From contig NZ_CP085135.1 of NCBI RefSeq assembly GCF_020616515.1, positions 5,565,001 through 5,629,000 of the forward strand: 64,000 nt of DNA, written 5' to 3'. The first letter of the stretch is position 1. The number at the start of each line of letters is the position of its first letter. Below, piece after piece: positions 25,085-34,126 of the stretch. Position numbers and translations under genes: made by a program. This DNA is from Mesorhizobium sp. PAMC28654. GTDB lineage: Bacteria > Pseudomonadota > Alphaproteobacteria > Rhizobiales > Rhizobiaceae. Under the pieces are notes generated by a model, which was not told the origin of the DNA, ran no database searches, and saw nothing but the letters and a program-made list of their open reading frames with translations.

Positions 25085-26308
25085 ATGCGGGTATTGCTGT
25101 CGACATACGGGTCACGCGGGGATGTCGAGCCAATGGCGGGGCTTGGGGTGCAACTGCAGGGCCTCGGCGCCGAGGTCGTGGTGTGCGCGCCGCCGGATGA
25201 AGACTTCGCGGTGTTGCTGGCGCGTGCCGGCGTGAAGCTGGCGCCGGCCTTCTCATCGGTGCGCCAATGGATGACCGAGGCGTTGGCGAACCGGGCGGCG
25301 GTGGACCTGCCGGGGCTAGCGGCCAAGGTGCTCGCCGGGCAGCTCGACGCGATCGCAAAGGCCGCCGAGGGGTGCGACGTGATCCTGGCGGCCGGCCTGT
25401 TCCCGTCCACGGCCGCCGCGCGGTCGGTGGCCGAGCAGATGGGCCTACGCTACGTCTATGCGACCTTCTGTCCGACCTGGCTGCCATCGACGCATCACCG
25501 GCCGCATGTCTATCCAGGCCATCCCCTTCCACCGGACGTGACGGACAACCGCGTGCTGTGGGATCTGAACGTCCAGGCCATGAACGCGGTGTTCGGCGAG
25601 GCGTTCAACACGCACCGCGCCTCGATCGGGCTGCCGCCGGTGGACAATATCCGCGACCATGTCTTCACCGCCCAGCCGTGGCTCGCATCGGACCCGACCT
25701 TGAGCTCATGGCGGCCGACCGATCTTCGCGACGTCGTGCAGACCGGAGCGTGGATCCTGCCGGACGAACGTCCGCTTCCGGCCAATCTGCTGGCGTTCCT
25801 GGATGCCGGCACGCCGCCGGTCTATGTCGGCTTCGGCAGCATGCCCATGAGTGCCGTGAACGAAGCCGGCCGTGTGGCCATCGAGGCGATCCGCGCCCAA
25901 GGACATCGCGCAATCCTGCTGCACGGCTGGGCCGACCTCGCCTTGATCGACGACCGCGACGATTGCTTCATCGTCGGCGACGTCAACCAGCAGGCCCTGT
26001 TCCGCCGTGTGGCGGCCGTCGTGCACCATGGCGGCGCGGGCACGACGACAACGGCCGCTCGGGCAGGCGCCCCCCAGGTGGTCGTGCCCCAGATCGCGGA
26101 CCAGCCCTATTGGGCCGGCCGGGTGGCTGGGCTCGGCATCGGCGCGGCGCATGACGGTCCTGTGCCGACCGTCGAGTCCTTTTCGGCAGCGCTGAGCATC
26201 GCCCTGGCACCCGAGACCTCCGCACGCACGACCGCCGTGGCCGGCACGATCCGTACCGACGGAGCGGTGGTGGCGGCAAAACTGCTGCTTGACGCGGTGA
26301 GGCGATAG
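25085..26308 (+). CDS. GT1-family glycosyltransferase (UGT/macrolide type)
   Basis: A 407-residue glycosyltransferase with the GT-B fold. The N-terminal acceptor domain begins RVLLSTYGSRGDVEPM, typical of the family. The donor site is in the C-terminal half: VYVGFGSMP near residue 245 and the nucleotide-sugar motif HHGGAGTTTTAARAGAP near residues 317-333, followed by IADQPYWAGRV. It moves a sugar from a nucleotide sugar to a small molecule, lipid or antibiotic-like acceptor. The start at 25085 has GGGAGTC about 7 bases upstream. It is a single gene without obvious partners, so the acceptor is unknown. Confidence 0.85.
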   Translation: MRVLLSTYGSRGDVEPMAGLGVQLQGLGAEVVVCAPPDEDFAVLLARAGVKLAPAFSSVRQWMTEALANRAAVDLPGLAAKVLAGQLDAIAKAAEGCDVILAAGLFPSTAAARSVAEQMGLRYVYATFCPTWLPSTHHRPHVYPGHPLPPDVTDNRVLWDLNVQAMNAVFGEAFNTHRASIGLPPVDNIRDHVFTAQPWLASDPTLSSWRPTDLRDVVQTGAWILPDERPLPANLLAFLDAGTPPVYVGFGSMPMSAVNEAGRVAIEAIRAQGHRAILLHGWADLALIDDRDDCFIVGDVNQQALFRRVAAVVHHGGAGTTTTAARAGAPQVVVPQIADQPYWAGRVAGLGIGAAHDGPVPTVESFSAALSIALAPETSARTTAVAGTIRTDGAVVAAKLLLDAVRR

Positions 26309-26460
26309 CGGCGTCAACCGCCTAACAGAGGCCGGACCGGACCATTGCGCCGATCCGGCCGATGACGGGCTGCGGTATGATTTGGGAAAGCCGCATTGGA
26401 CCGAGACATGGACTGGGCTGCCATCTGGCCCTGCCGCCTGGTCCGATATATCCGGCTGCG

Positions 26461-27396
26461 ATGCGCAGCATGAGCAAACCCGTGAAGTCACCCAGCCTGG
26501 CAGGCGTCGTTTCCCCGATGATCCCGGTGCTTGTATGCGCGCTCGCGATCTTCCTTCTATCCGCTATGGATGCGGCGATGAAGGTTCTGGTCATCGCCGT
26601 GGGCGTTTACAACACCGTGCTGTGGCGCAGCATGCTCGCGACCGTCGTCGCGGGCGTGGGCTGGTCGGCAGGGCCGCGCTCGCTTCCTGCCCCTTCCGTG
26701 CTGAGGCTGCATGTGCTGCGTGCCGTGGTTGTCGGCATTGTCTTGCTGTCCTTCTTCTGGGGGCTTGCCAGGCTGCCGCTGGCGGAGGCGATCGGGCTCA
26801 GTTTCGTCGCGCCCCTGTTTGCTCTCTTGCTCGCCGCGCTGCTGCTTGGCGAACGCATACAGCGTCAGGCGATCTGGGCCTCACTGGCCGGCATCGCCGG
26901 CGTCGCAATCATTGTGGCCGGGCAGTTTGGGCACGCAAGCTATGCCGGGGATGCCTTGCTTGGCACGGTGGCGGTGCTCGCATCGACGGTCTTCTACGCC
27001 TATAATCTGATCCTGGCGCGGCAACAGGCGCTGGTGGCCAAGCCAATCGAGATCATGCTGTTCCAGAACCTTTCCGTTGCGGTCATCCTCGGTCTCGCGG
27101 CACCCTGGCTCGCCATCGCCCTGCCGGGCGATCTTTGGCTTCCCCTGGCCGGGGTGACGGCGCTGTCGCTCGCCGGTCAATTCCTGATGAGCTGGGCCTA
27201 CGCCCGCGCCGAGGCGCAATATCTGATCCCGACGGAATACTCGGCCTTCATCTGGGCGGTCGCGATCGGCTGGCTCTTCTTCGACGAGGCGGCGACCTGG
27301 ACCACGCTGGCGGGGGCGGGCCTTATCGTGGGCAGTTGCCTGATCGCGGCGCGCTCGAATCCGAAACTTGCAGAACCAATCGAAGCCGCTGTTTAA
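26461..27396 (+). CDS. DMT-superfamily transporter (EamA type)
   Basis: A 311-residue inner-membrane protein with about ten hydrophobic segments arranged as two EamA repeats (first from residue 17, second from residue 160). Motifs such as LPLAEAIGLSFVAPLFALLLAALLLGE in the first repeat (cited as residues 107-133) and EYSAFIWAVAIGWLFFDEAAT in the second fit this family of metabolite exporters. The substrate is unknown. The start is uncertain: ATG codons at 26461 and 26470 both lack a strong ribosome site. It follows the glycosyltransferase gene by 152 bases. Confidence 0.83.
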   Translation: MRSMSKPVKSPSLAGVVSPMIPVLVCALAIFLLSAMDAAMKVLVIAVGVYNTVLWRSMLATVVAGVGWSAGPRSLPAPSVLRLHVLRAVVVGIVLLSFFWGLARLPLAEAIGLSFVAPLFALLLAALLLGERIQRQAIWASLAGIAGVAIIVAGQFGHASYAGDALLGTVAVLASTVFYAYNLILARQQALVAKPIEIMLFQNLSVAVILGLAAPWLAIALPGDLWLPLAGVTALSLAGQFLMSWAYARAEAQYLIPTEYSAFIWAVAIGWLFFDEAATWTTLAGAGLIVGSCLIAARSNPKLAEPIEAAV

Positions 27397-27507
27397 GGGT
27401 GCGAAGTCCGCGCGATAGGCGCGTTCCGAACGCGCCATTTGTGATGCTGTAGGCGGCCGCCTTGACCTTCGCGGGCCCTGATCAGCTCGAACGCATGATC
27501 CCTGTCG

Positions 27508-28818
27508 TCAGCGCACCGGTTCGCGATGGGCGCCGGGCAGGCGGGTGGCGATGAGCTTGTCGATGCGGCGGCCGTCGAGGTCGACGACCTCGAAGCGCCA
27601 GCCTTGCGCGTCGACGCATTCGCCGGTCGCCGGCAGATGATGCATGTGCGAGAGCACGTAACCGGCGACGGTCTCGTAGTCGCGGTTTTCGGGCAGGTCG
27701 ATGCCGAGAAGCTCGGCCATCTCGTCGGCCTGCATGTAGCCAGCAAGCAGCCAAGAGCCGTCATCGCGCTTGACCGCGTTTTCCTCGTCGCCGGCATCGA
27801 CATCCGAGCGGAACACGCCGGTGATGGCTTCGAGAATGTCGGCCGGGCTGACGATGCCTTCGAAGTGGCCGTATTCGTCATGGACCAGCGCCATCGGCAC
27901 GTCGGATTCCTTGAGTTTCTGCAGCACATCCAGCGCGTCGGCCTGGTCATAGACGATGGGCGCGGCGCGCACATGCTTGCGTGGATCAAGCGTGCGGCCG
28001 GCAAGGATCGCTGCCAGCACGTCTCGCGTCTGGACGACACCGACCATGACGTCGACGCCGCCGTCTCCGGCCGGCAGGCGGGAATGCTGCGTCTCCATCA
28101 GCAGTTTGCGGATGGTTGTTTCGTCGGACTGCAGGTTGATCCAGTCGACCTCGGTGCGCGGCGTCATCACGGCGCGCACGGCGCGGTCGCCAAGCCGCAT
28201 GACGCCGGCGATCATGCGGCGTTCGTCGGATTCGATGGTGCCGTGATGCTCGGCCTCGGCGACCAGCATCTTGATCTCCTCGTCGGTGACCTTCTCCTCG
28301 CTTTCGCCGCGCTGCCCGAGCAGCCACAGGATGGCGCGGCCGGAAATATCGAGAAGGAAGACCAGGGGGGCCGAGATGGTGGCGAGGATGGTCATTGCCG
28401 GGGCTGCCCGCGCGGCAACGCGCTCGGGATCGCGCAGCGCGATCTGCTTGGGCACCAGTTCGCCGACGATCAGCGAGAAATAGGTGATGATGGCGACGAC
28501 GATGCCGACGCCGAGCGGGTCGGCTACGGTTTCGCGGATGCCGGTCGAAGCCAGGTAAACGGCCAGCCGGTCGCCGAGCGTGGCGCCGGAGAAGGCGCCA
28601 GAGAGGACGCCGACCAGGGTGATGCCGATCTGCACCGAGGACAGGAACTTGCCGGGATTCGAGCCAAGCTCCAGTGCACGGCCGGCGCCGTTGATGCCGC
28701 GGTCCACCATCGTCTTGAGCCGGGCCGGCCGTGACGAGACGATGGCAAGCTCGGACATCGATAAAAGGCCGTTCACGCAGATGAGGACGACCACGATGGC
28801 AATTTCGACGTACAGCAT
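27508..28818 (-). CDS. CNNM/HlyC-CorC family membrane protein (DUF21, CBS pair)
   Basis: A 436-residue protein. The N-terminal DUF21 membrane domain has four hydrophobic segments (residues 2-200), with FFSxSE-like wording as MSELAIVSSRPARLK near residue 21. Two CBS domains lie at about 215-335 (MTPRTEVDWINL, then VHDEYGHFEGIVSPADI), and a CorC/HlyC C-terminal domain follows at about 350-430. Relatives act in magnesium or cobalt balance and bind adenosine nucleotides in the CBS pair. The name hemolysin often given to these proteins is historical. It ends 112 bases from the convergent transporter gene. Confidence 0.86.
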   Translation of the reverse strand: MLYVEIAIVVVLICVNGLLSMSELAIVSSRPARLKTMVDRGINGAGRALELGSNPGKFLSSVQIGITLVGVLSGAFSGATLGDRLAVYLASTGIRETVADPLGVGIVVAIITYFSLIVGELVPKQIALRDPERVAARAAPAMTILATISAPLVFLLDISGRAILWLLGQRGESEEKVTDEEIKMLVAEAEHHGTIESDERRMIAGVMRLGDRAVRAVMTPRTEVDWINLQSDETTIRKLLMETQHSRLPAGDGGVDVMVGVVQTRDVLAAILAGRTLDPRKHVRAAPIVYDQADALDVLQKLKESDVPMALVHDEYGHFEGIVSPADILEAITGVFRSDVDAGDEENAVKRDDGSWLLAGYMQADEMAELLGIDLPENRDYETVAGYVLSHMHHLPATGECVDAQGWRFEVVDLDGRRIDKLIATRLPGAHREPVR

Positions 28819-29611
28819 GCGGGGTCAATAGCATTGCCGCATAGTCTTCGAAAATAGTCCGCCGCCATTTTTACAAGATGATCTGCATTGCTGTTTCAGG
28901 CCGCATCCCAAGGTGGTGCCGAAAAGTGTTCGATGAGGGCATCGACGACGACGCGAACCTTCGGCGTCATGGCGCGCGTCACCGGCCAGACGGCATGCAC
29001 GACGATGTCTTCGACCAGGCAGTCCGAAAGCACCGTCTCTAGTTCGCCGCGCCGCAGGCTGTCAGCCAACAGCCAGGTCGGCAGGAAGACGATGCCGCAG
29101 CCGGCAAGGGCTGCATCCAGCATCGGTTCGCCGTGACCGAGGACCAGCCGGGCGCGAGGCACGAACTTTCCAAGATGGCCATCGGCATGCCGCACGGTCC
29201 AGGGCCGGACGCCGCCGTCGCGGCCATAGCCGATGACGCTGTGATAGGCGAGGTCCTCGATTAACTGTGGTCTGCCGTGTTTTTCAAGGTAGGCGGGGGA
29301 GGCGCAGATGGCCGAACGCTGGGCATAGATGCGCCGGGCCGCGAGCGAGAGGCTGTCGTCGAGATCGCCCATGCGGATGGCGAGGTCGATGCCTTCCTCG
29401 ATCAGGTCGACGCGCCGGTCGTTGAATGAGATTTCTATCGTCAGGTCCGGGAACTTTTTGGAAATGTCGAACAGCACGGGCGCGACGCAGCGGCGGCCAA
29501 ATGCCAGTGGGACATCTACGCGTAGCCTGCCGGATGGAACCAGCCGCCGCGAGGCGAGCTGGACTTGCCCCGAAAAAGTGGAGAGTTTCCTTCTGATGAA
29601 AGGCGACCTCG

Positions 29612-29905
29612 ATGACGAAACAGAGACAGTTTACGGATGCGTTCAAGGCGGAGGCGGTTGGCCTTGTGCGAACGAGCGGTCGGACGAAGCGGCAGATCGC
29701 GGAGGATCTTGGTGTTGGTTTCTCGACGCTGACGCGATGGATGGGTCGGCAGCTGGATCGTGAGATGGGCGATCCTGGGCGTCCGCCTGATGCTGATGTC
29801 GCCGCTGAATTGAAACGGCTGCGGCGGGAGAATGAAATCCTTCGGCAGGAGCGGGATATCTTGAAACGGGCGACGGCTTTTTTCGTCAAGGAGGGAAGTC
29901 GGTGA
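29612..29905 (+). CDS. IS3-family transposase, OrfA
   Basis: A 97-residue DNA-binding protein with the helix-turn-helix TKRQIAEDLGVGFSTLTRWM near residues 25-44 and a leucine-zipper-like helix (ELKRLRRENEILRQERDILK) near residues 66-85. Its last codons overlap the orfB start (GTGA at 29902-29905). A run of six T at 29878-29883 is a likely -1 frameshift site. Confidence 0.92.
   Translation: MTKQRQFTDAFKAEAVGLVRTSGRTKRQIAEDLGVGFSTLTRWMGRQLDREMGDPGRPPDADVAAELKRLRRENEILRQERDILKRATAFFVKEGSR
29878..29883 (+). promoter_or_regulatory. Candidate -1 ribosomal frameshift site (T6)
   Basis: Six T near the end of orfA. A slip back of one base here leads into a frame that is open to and through orfB, as expected for production of the OrfAB transposase. 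Confidence 0.5.
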
Positions 29906-30762
29906 GGTTCGCGCTCATCGACCAGGCGAAGAAGGATTTCCCTGTGGACCGTTTGTGCGCGACGCTGGGTGTCAGCCCGAGCGGCTACTTTGCCTGGGGG
30001 CGCCGGCCGGCGTGCCGCCGGCAGCGCGACGACATGATAATGCTGGCGCATGTGCGATCGTCGTTCGCGCTGTCGAACGGAACCTATGGTAGCCCGCGCA
30101 TGACGCGGGAACTGCAAGACAATGGCTTTGCCATTGGCCGGCGACGAACGGCGCGTCTGATGCGGGAGAATGGCCTCCAGGCAAGACAGAAGCGGCGGTT
30201 CAAGCGCACGACGGACAGCGAACACGCCTTTCCGGTTGCCCCCAATGTCATCGACCAGGATTTTGCCGCCACTGGTCCCAACCAGAAATGGGGTGCCGAC
30301 ATCTCCTACATCTGGACGCGGGAGGGCTGGTTGTACCTTGCTGTCGTCATCGATCTGTTTGCCCGCAAGGTCGTTGGCTGGGCTGCTGGCAACCGGCTAC
30401 ACCGCAGCCTGGCTCTGGCAGCGCTCAACAAGGCGTTCGTCATGCGGCAGCCGGAACCCGGCCTCATTCACCACTCCGACCGCGGCAGCCAATATTGTTC
30501 TATCGACTACCAAGCCGAATTGCGTGCCGCCGGCGTCATCATCTCAATGTCAGGCAAGGGCAATTGCTTTGATAACGCCATGGTCGAAACATTCTTCAAG
30601 ACGCTGAAAACTGAACTGATCTGGCGCACCTCTTTCCTTACCCGCGCCGATGCCCAAGCCGCCATTGCCCGATATATCGACGGCTTCTACAATCCCATCC
30701 GGCGGCATTCCGCGCTCGACTACATCAGCCCGATGCAGTTCGAGCGAAACGCCGCCGAATGA
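29902..30762 (+). CDS. IS3-family transposase, OrfB
   Basis: A 286-residue transposase with an HTH_21-type N-terminal region (YGSPRMTRELQDNGF, RTARLMRENGLQARQ) and an rve integrase core. The DDE residues are D in WGADISYIWT near residue 132, D in HHSDRGSQYCS near residue 193, and E in NAMVETFFKTLKTEL near residue 229. It probably is expressed mainly as an OrfAB fusion. The GTG at 29902 is the only start within the overlap. Confidence 0.93.
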   Translation: MRFALIDQAKKDFPVDRLCATLGVSPSGYFAWGRRPACRRQRDDMIMLAHVRSSFALSNGTYGSPRMTRELQDNGFAIGRRRTARLMRENGLQARQKRRFKRTTDSEHAFPVAPNVIDQDFAATGPNQKWGADISYIWTREGWLYLAVVIDLFARKVVGWAAGNRLHRSLALAALNKAFVMRQPEPGLIHHSDRGSQYCSIDYQAELRAAGVIISMSGKGNCFDNAMVETFFKTLKTELIWRTSFLTRADAQAAIARYIDGFYNPIRRHSALDYISPMQFERNAAE

Positions 30763-31177
30763 GCAACCCGCTCTCCACTTTACCGAAGCAAGTCCAAGCA
30801 GCGACTGGGCGGTGTCGATTTCGGCCAGCGCCCTGACACATGCTTCGTAGTAGCTCAAGCCTTCGCTGGTCGGGGTCAGGCTGCGGGTCGTACGGTTGAG
30901 CAAGCGGACGCCCAGGCGTTGTTCGAGTTGCGCGACCGACTTGCCGACCGCCGATTTCGTCACATGCAGCCGCTTGCCGGCGCCGGTGAAACTACCGGCT
31001 TCCACCGTCTGAACGAATGCGAGAATACCTTGCAGGCTCGCCGCTTCCATTGATGGTTTCCTATTGTGGAATTTTGATCTTCAATCAGTCGCCGAATATG
31101 CCGCACTGAAGCGCTTTTCTCCATAGTGAAATGGCATAAATGTCTCGCGCGGCAATCAATCACGGAGCGCGGACGAC

Positions 31178-32200
31178 ATGAGCACTGACATCAACAGATC
31201 CTGGCAACTGAGCGGCTTCGGCCTTTCCAGGCTGAAGCCGGCGGAAGGCGGGGTTCCCGAGCCCGGGCCGCATGACCTTCTGGTGCGGACCACAGCTGTA
31301 TCGCTCAACTACAAGGACAAGATGATCGTCGAGGGCACCCTGATCCCCGACCTTGCCTTCCCCCACGTGCCCGCATCGGACGCGGTGGGCGAGGTGGTGG
31401 GCATCGGCAGTGCGGTCAGCCGGTTCAAGGTCGGGCAACGCGTGCTTGGTCAGGTGATCGCCGACTGGCCGGATGGCGATGCGCCACCCGTGCTGCACAA
31501 GCACACGCTCGGCTCGTCGCTGCCGGGCACGCTTTCGGAGTACGTGCCGTTTGGCGAAGATGCCGCCGTGCTGGCGCCGCCATCGTTGAGCGATGTTGAA
31601 GCCGCCACGTTGCCGATCGCGGCGCTGACGGCGTGGTTCGCACTGGCCGAGGCGACCAAGCCGATTGCGGGCCAGACCGTTCTCATCCAGGGCACCGGTG
31701 GCGTGTCGTTGTTCGCGCTGCAGTTCGCGGCCGCCTTTGGCCTTCGCGCCATCGTCACGTCAAGCAGCGACGACAAGCTCAGGCGGGCAAGGGAAATGGG
31801 CGCCTGGCAGGTCATCAACTATCGCACCCAGCCGGCATGGGATGAGGCGGCGCGCGACCTGACGGAGGGGATGGGCGTCAACCATGTGCTGGAAATGGTC
31901 GGTGGCGACAATGCGCGGCGCTCGATCAACGCGCTGGGCGCCGACGGCCGGCTGTCGGTCATCGGCCTTCTGGGCGGCATGGAGCTGAATTTCCCCATCA
32001 TACCGTTCATGCGCAACCGGATCATCGTGCAGGGCCTGTCGATCGGCCACCGCCGCGCCTTCGAGCGGATGAACCAGGCGATCGAGGCGCTTGCAATCAA
32101 GCCGGTGATCGACAAGGTCTATGGTTTCGACCAGGTGCCGCAGGCGTTTGAACATCTGGAGAAGGGGCCGTTCGGCAAGATAGTGATCGCTACGTCCTGA
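31178..32200 (+). CDS. Medium-chain NAD(P)-dependent dehydrogenase
   Basis: A 340-residue enzyme. The GroES-like N-terminal domain contains HDLLVRTTAVSLNYKDKMIV near residues 29-48, and the nucleotide site VLIQGTGGVSLFALQFA is near residues 169-185. It lacks the Cys-rich structural zinc loop of alcohol dehydrogenases, so it is closer to quinone- or enoyl-reductase-like members. It is divergent from the LysR gene broken by the insertion sequence. Two similar short motifs, ATTGTGGAAT and ATAGTGAAAT, in the 127-base gap could be sites for that regulator. Loss of the regulator may have changed its expression. Confidence 0.84.
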   Translation: MSTDINRSWQLSGFGLSRLKPAEGGVPEPGPHDLLVRTTAVSLNYKDKMIVEGTLIPDLAFPHVPASDAVGEVVGIGSAVSRFKVGQRVLGQVIADWPDGDAPPVLHKHTLGSSLPGTLSEYVPFGEDAAVLAPPSLSDVEAATLPIAALTAWFALAEATKPIAGQTVLIQGTGGVSLFALQFAAAFGLRAIVTSSSDDKLRRAREMGAWQVINYRTQPAWDEAARDLTEGMGVNHVLEMVGGDNARRSINALGADGRLSVIGLLGGMELNFPIIPFMRNRIIVQGLSIGHRRAFERMNQAIEALAIKPVIDKVYGFDQVPQAFEHLEKGPFGKIVIATS

Positions 32201-32267
32201 CGTTAGAGTTCTCTGTTTTGACACAATCCAGGACGCAAAGCCGCTTCGCACTTTTCCTGGAATTGCC

Positions 32268-32972
32268 CTAGGGCTGCAGCAGCACGCCGATAACGGCCTT
32301 GCCGTCGGTGAAATACGGATCGCCGCCGCCATTGTGCCCGGTGCGCGTCGCGCCGATGCCGGCGATGTCGCTGGTCGAGGTCAGAACGCCGGCGGCGGAC
32401 AGGTCGCCGATCAGGAAGTCACGTTCGGCATCGAGGTCGGGGCCGATGTGATGGGTGATGGCGGCGGTGTTGTGGCTGAGGCCGACGCCGCGATCGAAGC
32501 TGGCCGAGCCCAGCCATAGCGTGCGCCCATCATCGCCGATCGCATCGGTGCGCCAGAAGCGGACATGATGACGCCGGTCAGCGCTGCCGCCGACCGGCTT
32601 TTCAAAGGCGAGGTCCTGCGCGCGGCCGTCGAACAGCAGACGGCTGACCGGCGCGTCGGGGTAGGGGTGGCTGAACAGGACGCTTTCGCCGATCCGGATC
32701 GCGGTCTTCAGTGTCGTGGCGTCGGCTGTGTCCCAGCCGGCGATGGCGAAGGCGTGGACCAGTTCCTTCTCGCTGCCGACAATGCCGACATTGATCGGGT
32801 CGCCAGGAATGCCTTGCGGCGTATGCGTCACCATCTGGAAGCTCTGCGTGCGAAAGCCGCGGTCGCGAAACGACCAGAATTCCGGCGCGGCAAGGTAGGC
32901 CAGCGCAAGATAGCCCGCGCAGAACGTCAACACCCAGGTCGTCGCGCGTCGCCGAAGGCTTGGTTGAATCAT
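32268..32972 (-). CDS. LssY C-terminal-domain protein
   Basis: A 234-residue protein with one N-terminal membrane segment (TTWVLTFCAGYLALAYLAA, residues about 11-29) and a C-terminal domain of the LssY_C type: QMVTHTPQGIPGDPINVGIVG, then FAIAGWDTAD and HHVRFWRT (near residues 140-147). In Legionella, LssY is linked to type I secretion genes and the domain is often fused to PAP2 phosphatases; here it is alone. Function unknown. The ATG at 32972 with GAGCGGGG upstream is preferred over one at 32996. Confidence 0.7.
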   Translation of the reverse strand: MIQPSLRRRATTWVLTFCAGYLALAYLAAPEFWSFRDRGFRTQSFQMVTHTPQGIPGDPINVGIVGSEKELVHAFAIAGWDTADATTLKTAIRIGESVLFSHPYPDAPVSRLLFDGRAQDLAFEKPVGGSADRRHHVRFWRTDAIGDDGRTLWLGSASFDRGVGLSHNTAAITHHIGPDLDAERDFLIGDLSAAGVLTSTSDIAGIGATRTGHNGGGDPYFTDGKAVIGVLLQP

Positions 32973-33201
32973 GACCCCGCTCGAGCCTTGCAGCATCTGT
33001 CGCCCGCCCCATCCGGGAAATCAATGGAGGCATGCAGCCGATTTGTGGTCAAATTCGGTTGAGCCGGCGGGACGGGAGCCGATGGATATTGCCGCGTGTC
33101 ACGAAGGGGTCCTTGACGGCCGTCGCGCGCCGATCTCGGTTCCAGCATTGGCTGGCGCTTCAAAGCCGACCCGGCCGGGCCGCCTGAAGCAGGGCGCGTT
33201 A

Positions 33202-34008
33202 TCAGCGGCAGGCTCGATAGCCGTTCTTGCGGTTCTTGATGTCGAAATGGAAGTGGTTGCGGTGGTCGTAATTGTAGCCGGGCCCGAGCACGGTGGTGAA
33301 ATACTGGCAGCCGTCGGCGCGCACATTGTTGAGGAAGCCGCGTGTGCGGAAGGCGAACAGGCCGGGCTTGCGCACGTCGATGTCGTCGCCATTGTTGAGC
33401 TCGATGCTCATCACGTCGAGTGCATTGCCCTTGCCGTGCTCGGACAGCACGCCTTCGCCGGCAATGTTGCGGCAGGAATAGCTGGAGCCCTGGTGGATGG
33501 TCTTGACGCCGGAGAAATAGCGCCAGCGGGCCGATGGAACCAGTTCGTTCTTCGTCCAGGCGGCGAAGGTGGCGGCCATGTCGCAGGTCAGCGTCGCCGC
33601 CGGCTTCATCTCGACGCTGCCGATTGCCGAGACCTTGACCGGGTAGTCGATGCCGCACTGGCCTTCGTGGATCGGCGCAAGGTCTGTGTAGACCACACTC
33701 AGCCGCTTCAACTGCTGGCGGCAGTCGGTTTCGCTGGCCGGCATCTGCTCCACCGGCGACATTGGCTCGTCCATGCGCGGATAGGCGGCCTGCGTCATAT
33801 ACGGGTTTGAGGGAACAAGCCGCTGCATGCCGGTATATTGCGGTACTGACGATGTCTGTGCGCCTACGTCGACGGCCGGCTGCAGAGACAGCACGCTGCC
33901 GGTATTGCAGGCCGAGACAGCCGCGAGCGTAAGGCCGGCGGCCAGCAGCGCTGCACGTTTCGATTGGCGCCCGATCGTTAGAAACACGGCGCGGAATTTG
34001 CCGGCCAT
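33202..34008 (-). CDS. Extensin-family protein (extensin-like C-terminal domain)
   Basis: A 268-residue exported lipoprotein-like protein. The N-terminal stretch KRAALLAAGLTLAAVSAC ends in a possible lipobox Cys near residue 34. The C-terminal 170 residues form the extensin_C domain related to D,D-peptidase-like zinc proteins: SEHGKGNALDVMSIEL near residue 188 and HRNHFHFDIKN near residue 249 hold the metal ligands, and conserved Cys (DCRQQL, QCGIDY, CQYF) likely form disulphides. It probably acts on or binds the cell wall. A second extensin-family gene lies directly upstream on the same strand. Confidence 0.82.
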   Translation of the reverse strand: MAGKFRAVFLTIGRQSKRAALLAAGLTLAAVSACNTGSVLSLQPAVDVGAQTSSVPQYTGMQRLVPSNPYMTQAAYPRMDEPMSPVEQMPASETDCRQQLKRLSVVYTDLAPIHEGQCGIDYPVKVSAIGSVEMKPAATLTCDMAATFAAWTKNELVPSARWRYFSGVKTIHQGSSYSCRNIAGEGVLSEHGKGNALDVMSIELNNGDDIDVRKPGLFAFRTRGFLNNVRADGCQYFTTVLGPGYNYDHRNHFHFDIKNRKNGYRACR

Positions 34009-34126
34009 TGGCGGAGTCCTGATTCTGGATATCCGGCATTTTAACGATCAAGTGTAAAGGAAAACTCAGCGCCCGCGTTCACGCCTGCGGCTGAAATGCG
34101 GCACGCGGGCTCAGGGGGGAACCTGT

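Larger units (their letters stand above)
29560..30796 (+). mobile_element. IS3-family insertion sequence (second copy type)
   Basis: An element of 1,237 bases with terminal inverted repeats of about 26 bases and four mismatches, reading inwards TGGACTTGCCCCG on the left and TGGACTTGCTTCG on the right. It is flanked by a 3-base direct repeat, AGC at 29557-29559 and 30797-30799, typical of IS3 elements. It carries orfA and orfB on the plus strand. The two halves of the LysR gene on either side confirm both ends. It differs in sequence and length from the element at 13999-15509. Confidence 0.93.
28896..31050 (-). pseudogene. LysR-family regulator, split by an insertion sequence
   Basis: The N-terminal part (ATG at 31050 to 30800) holds the helix-turn-helix: GSFTGAGKRLHVTKSAVGKS near residues 18-37. 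The gene then breaks at an IS3-family element (29560-30796) and resumes to 28896 with the effector domain. Removing the element and one AGC target copy joins DTAQSLL to ASRRLVPSGRLRVD in one frame of 305 codons, the usual LysR length. Without the effector domain the protein cannot work normally. It was divergent from the dehydrogenase gene at 31178, which it probably regulated. Confidence 0.9.

Noticed and set aside
27508..28818. Calling the CBS protein a hemolysin
   Set aside because: The name is historical for the HlyC/CorC group; the domains point to ion balance, not cell lysis.
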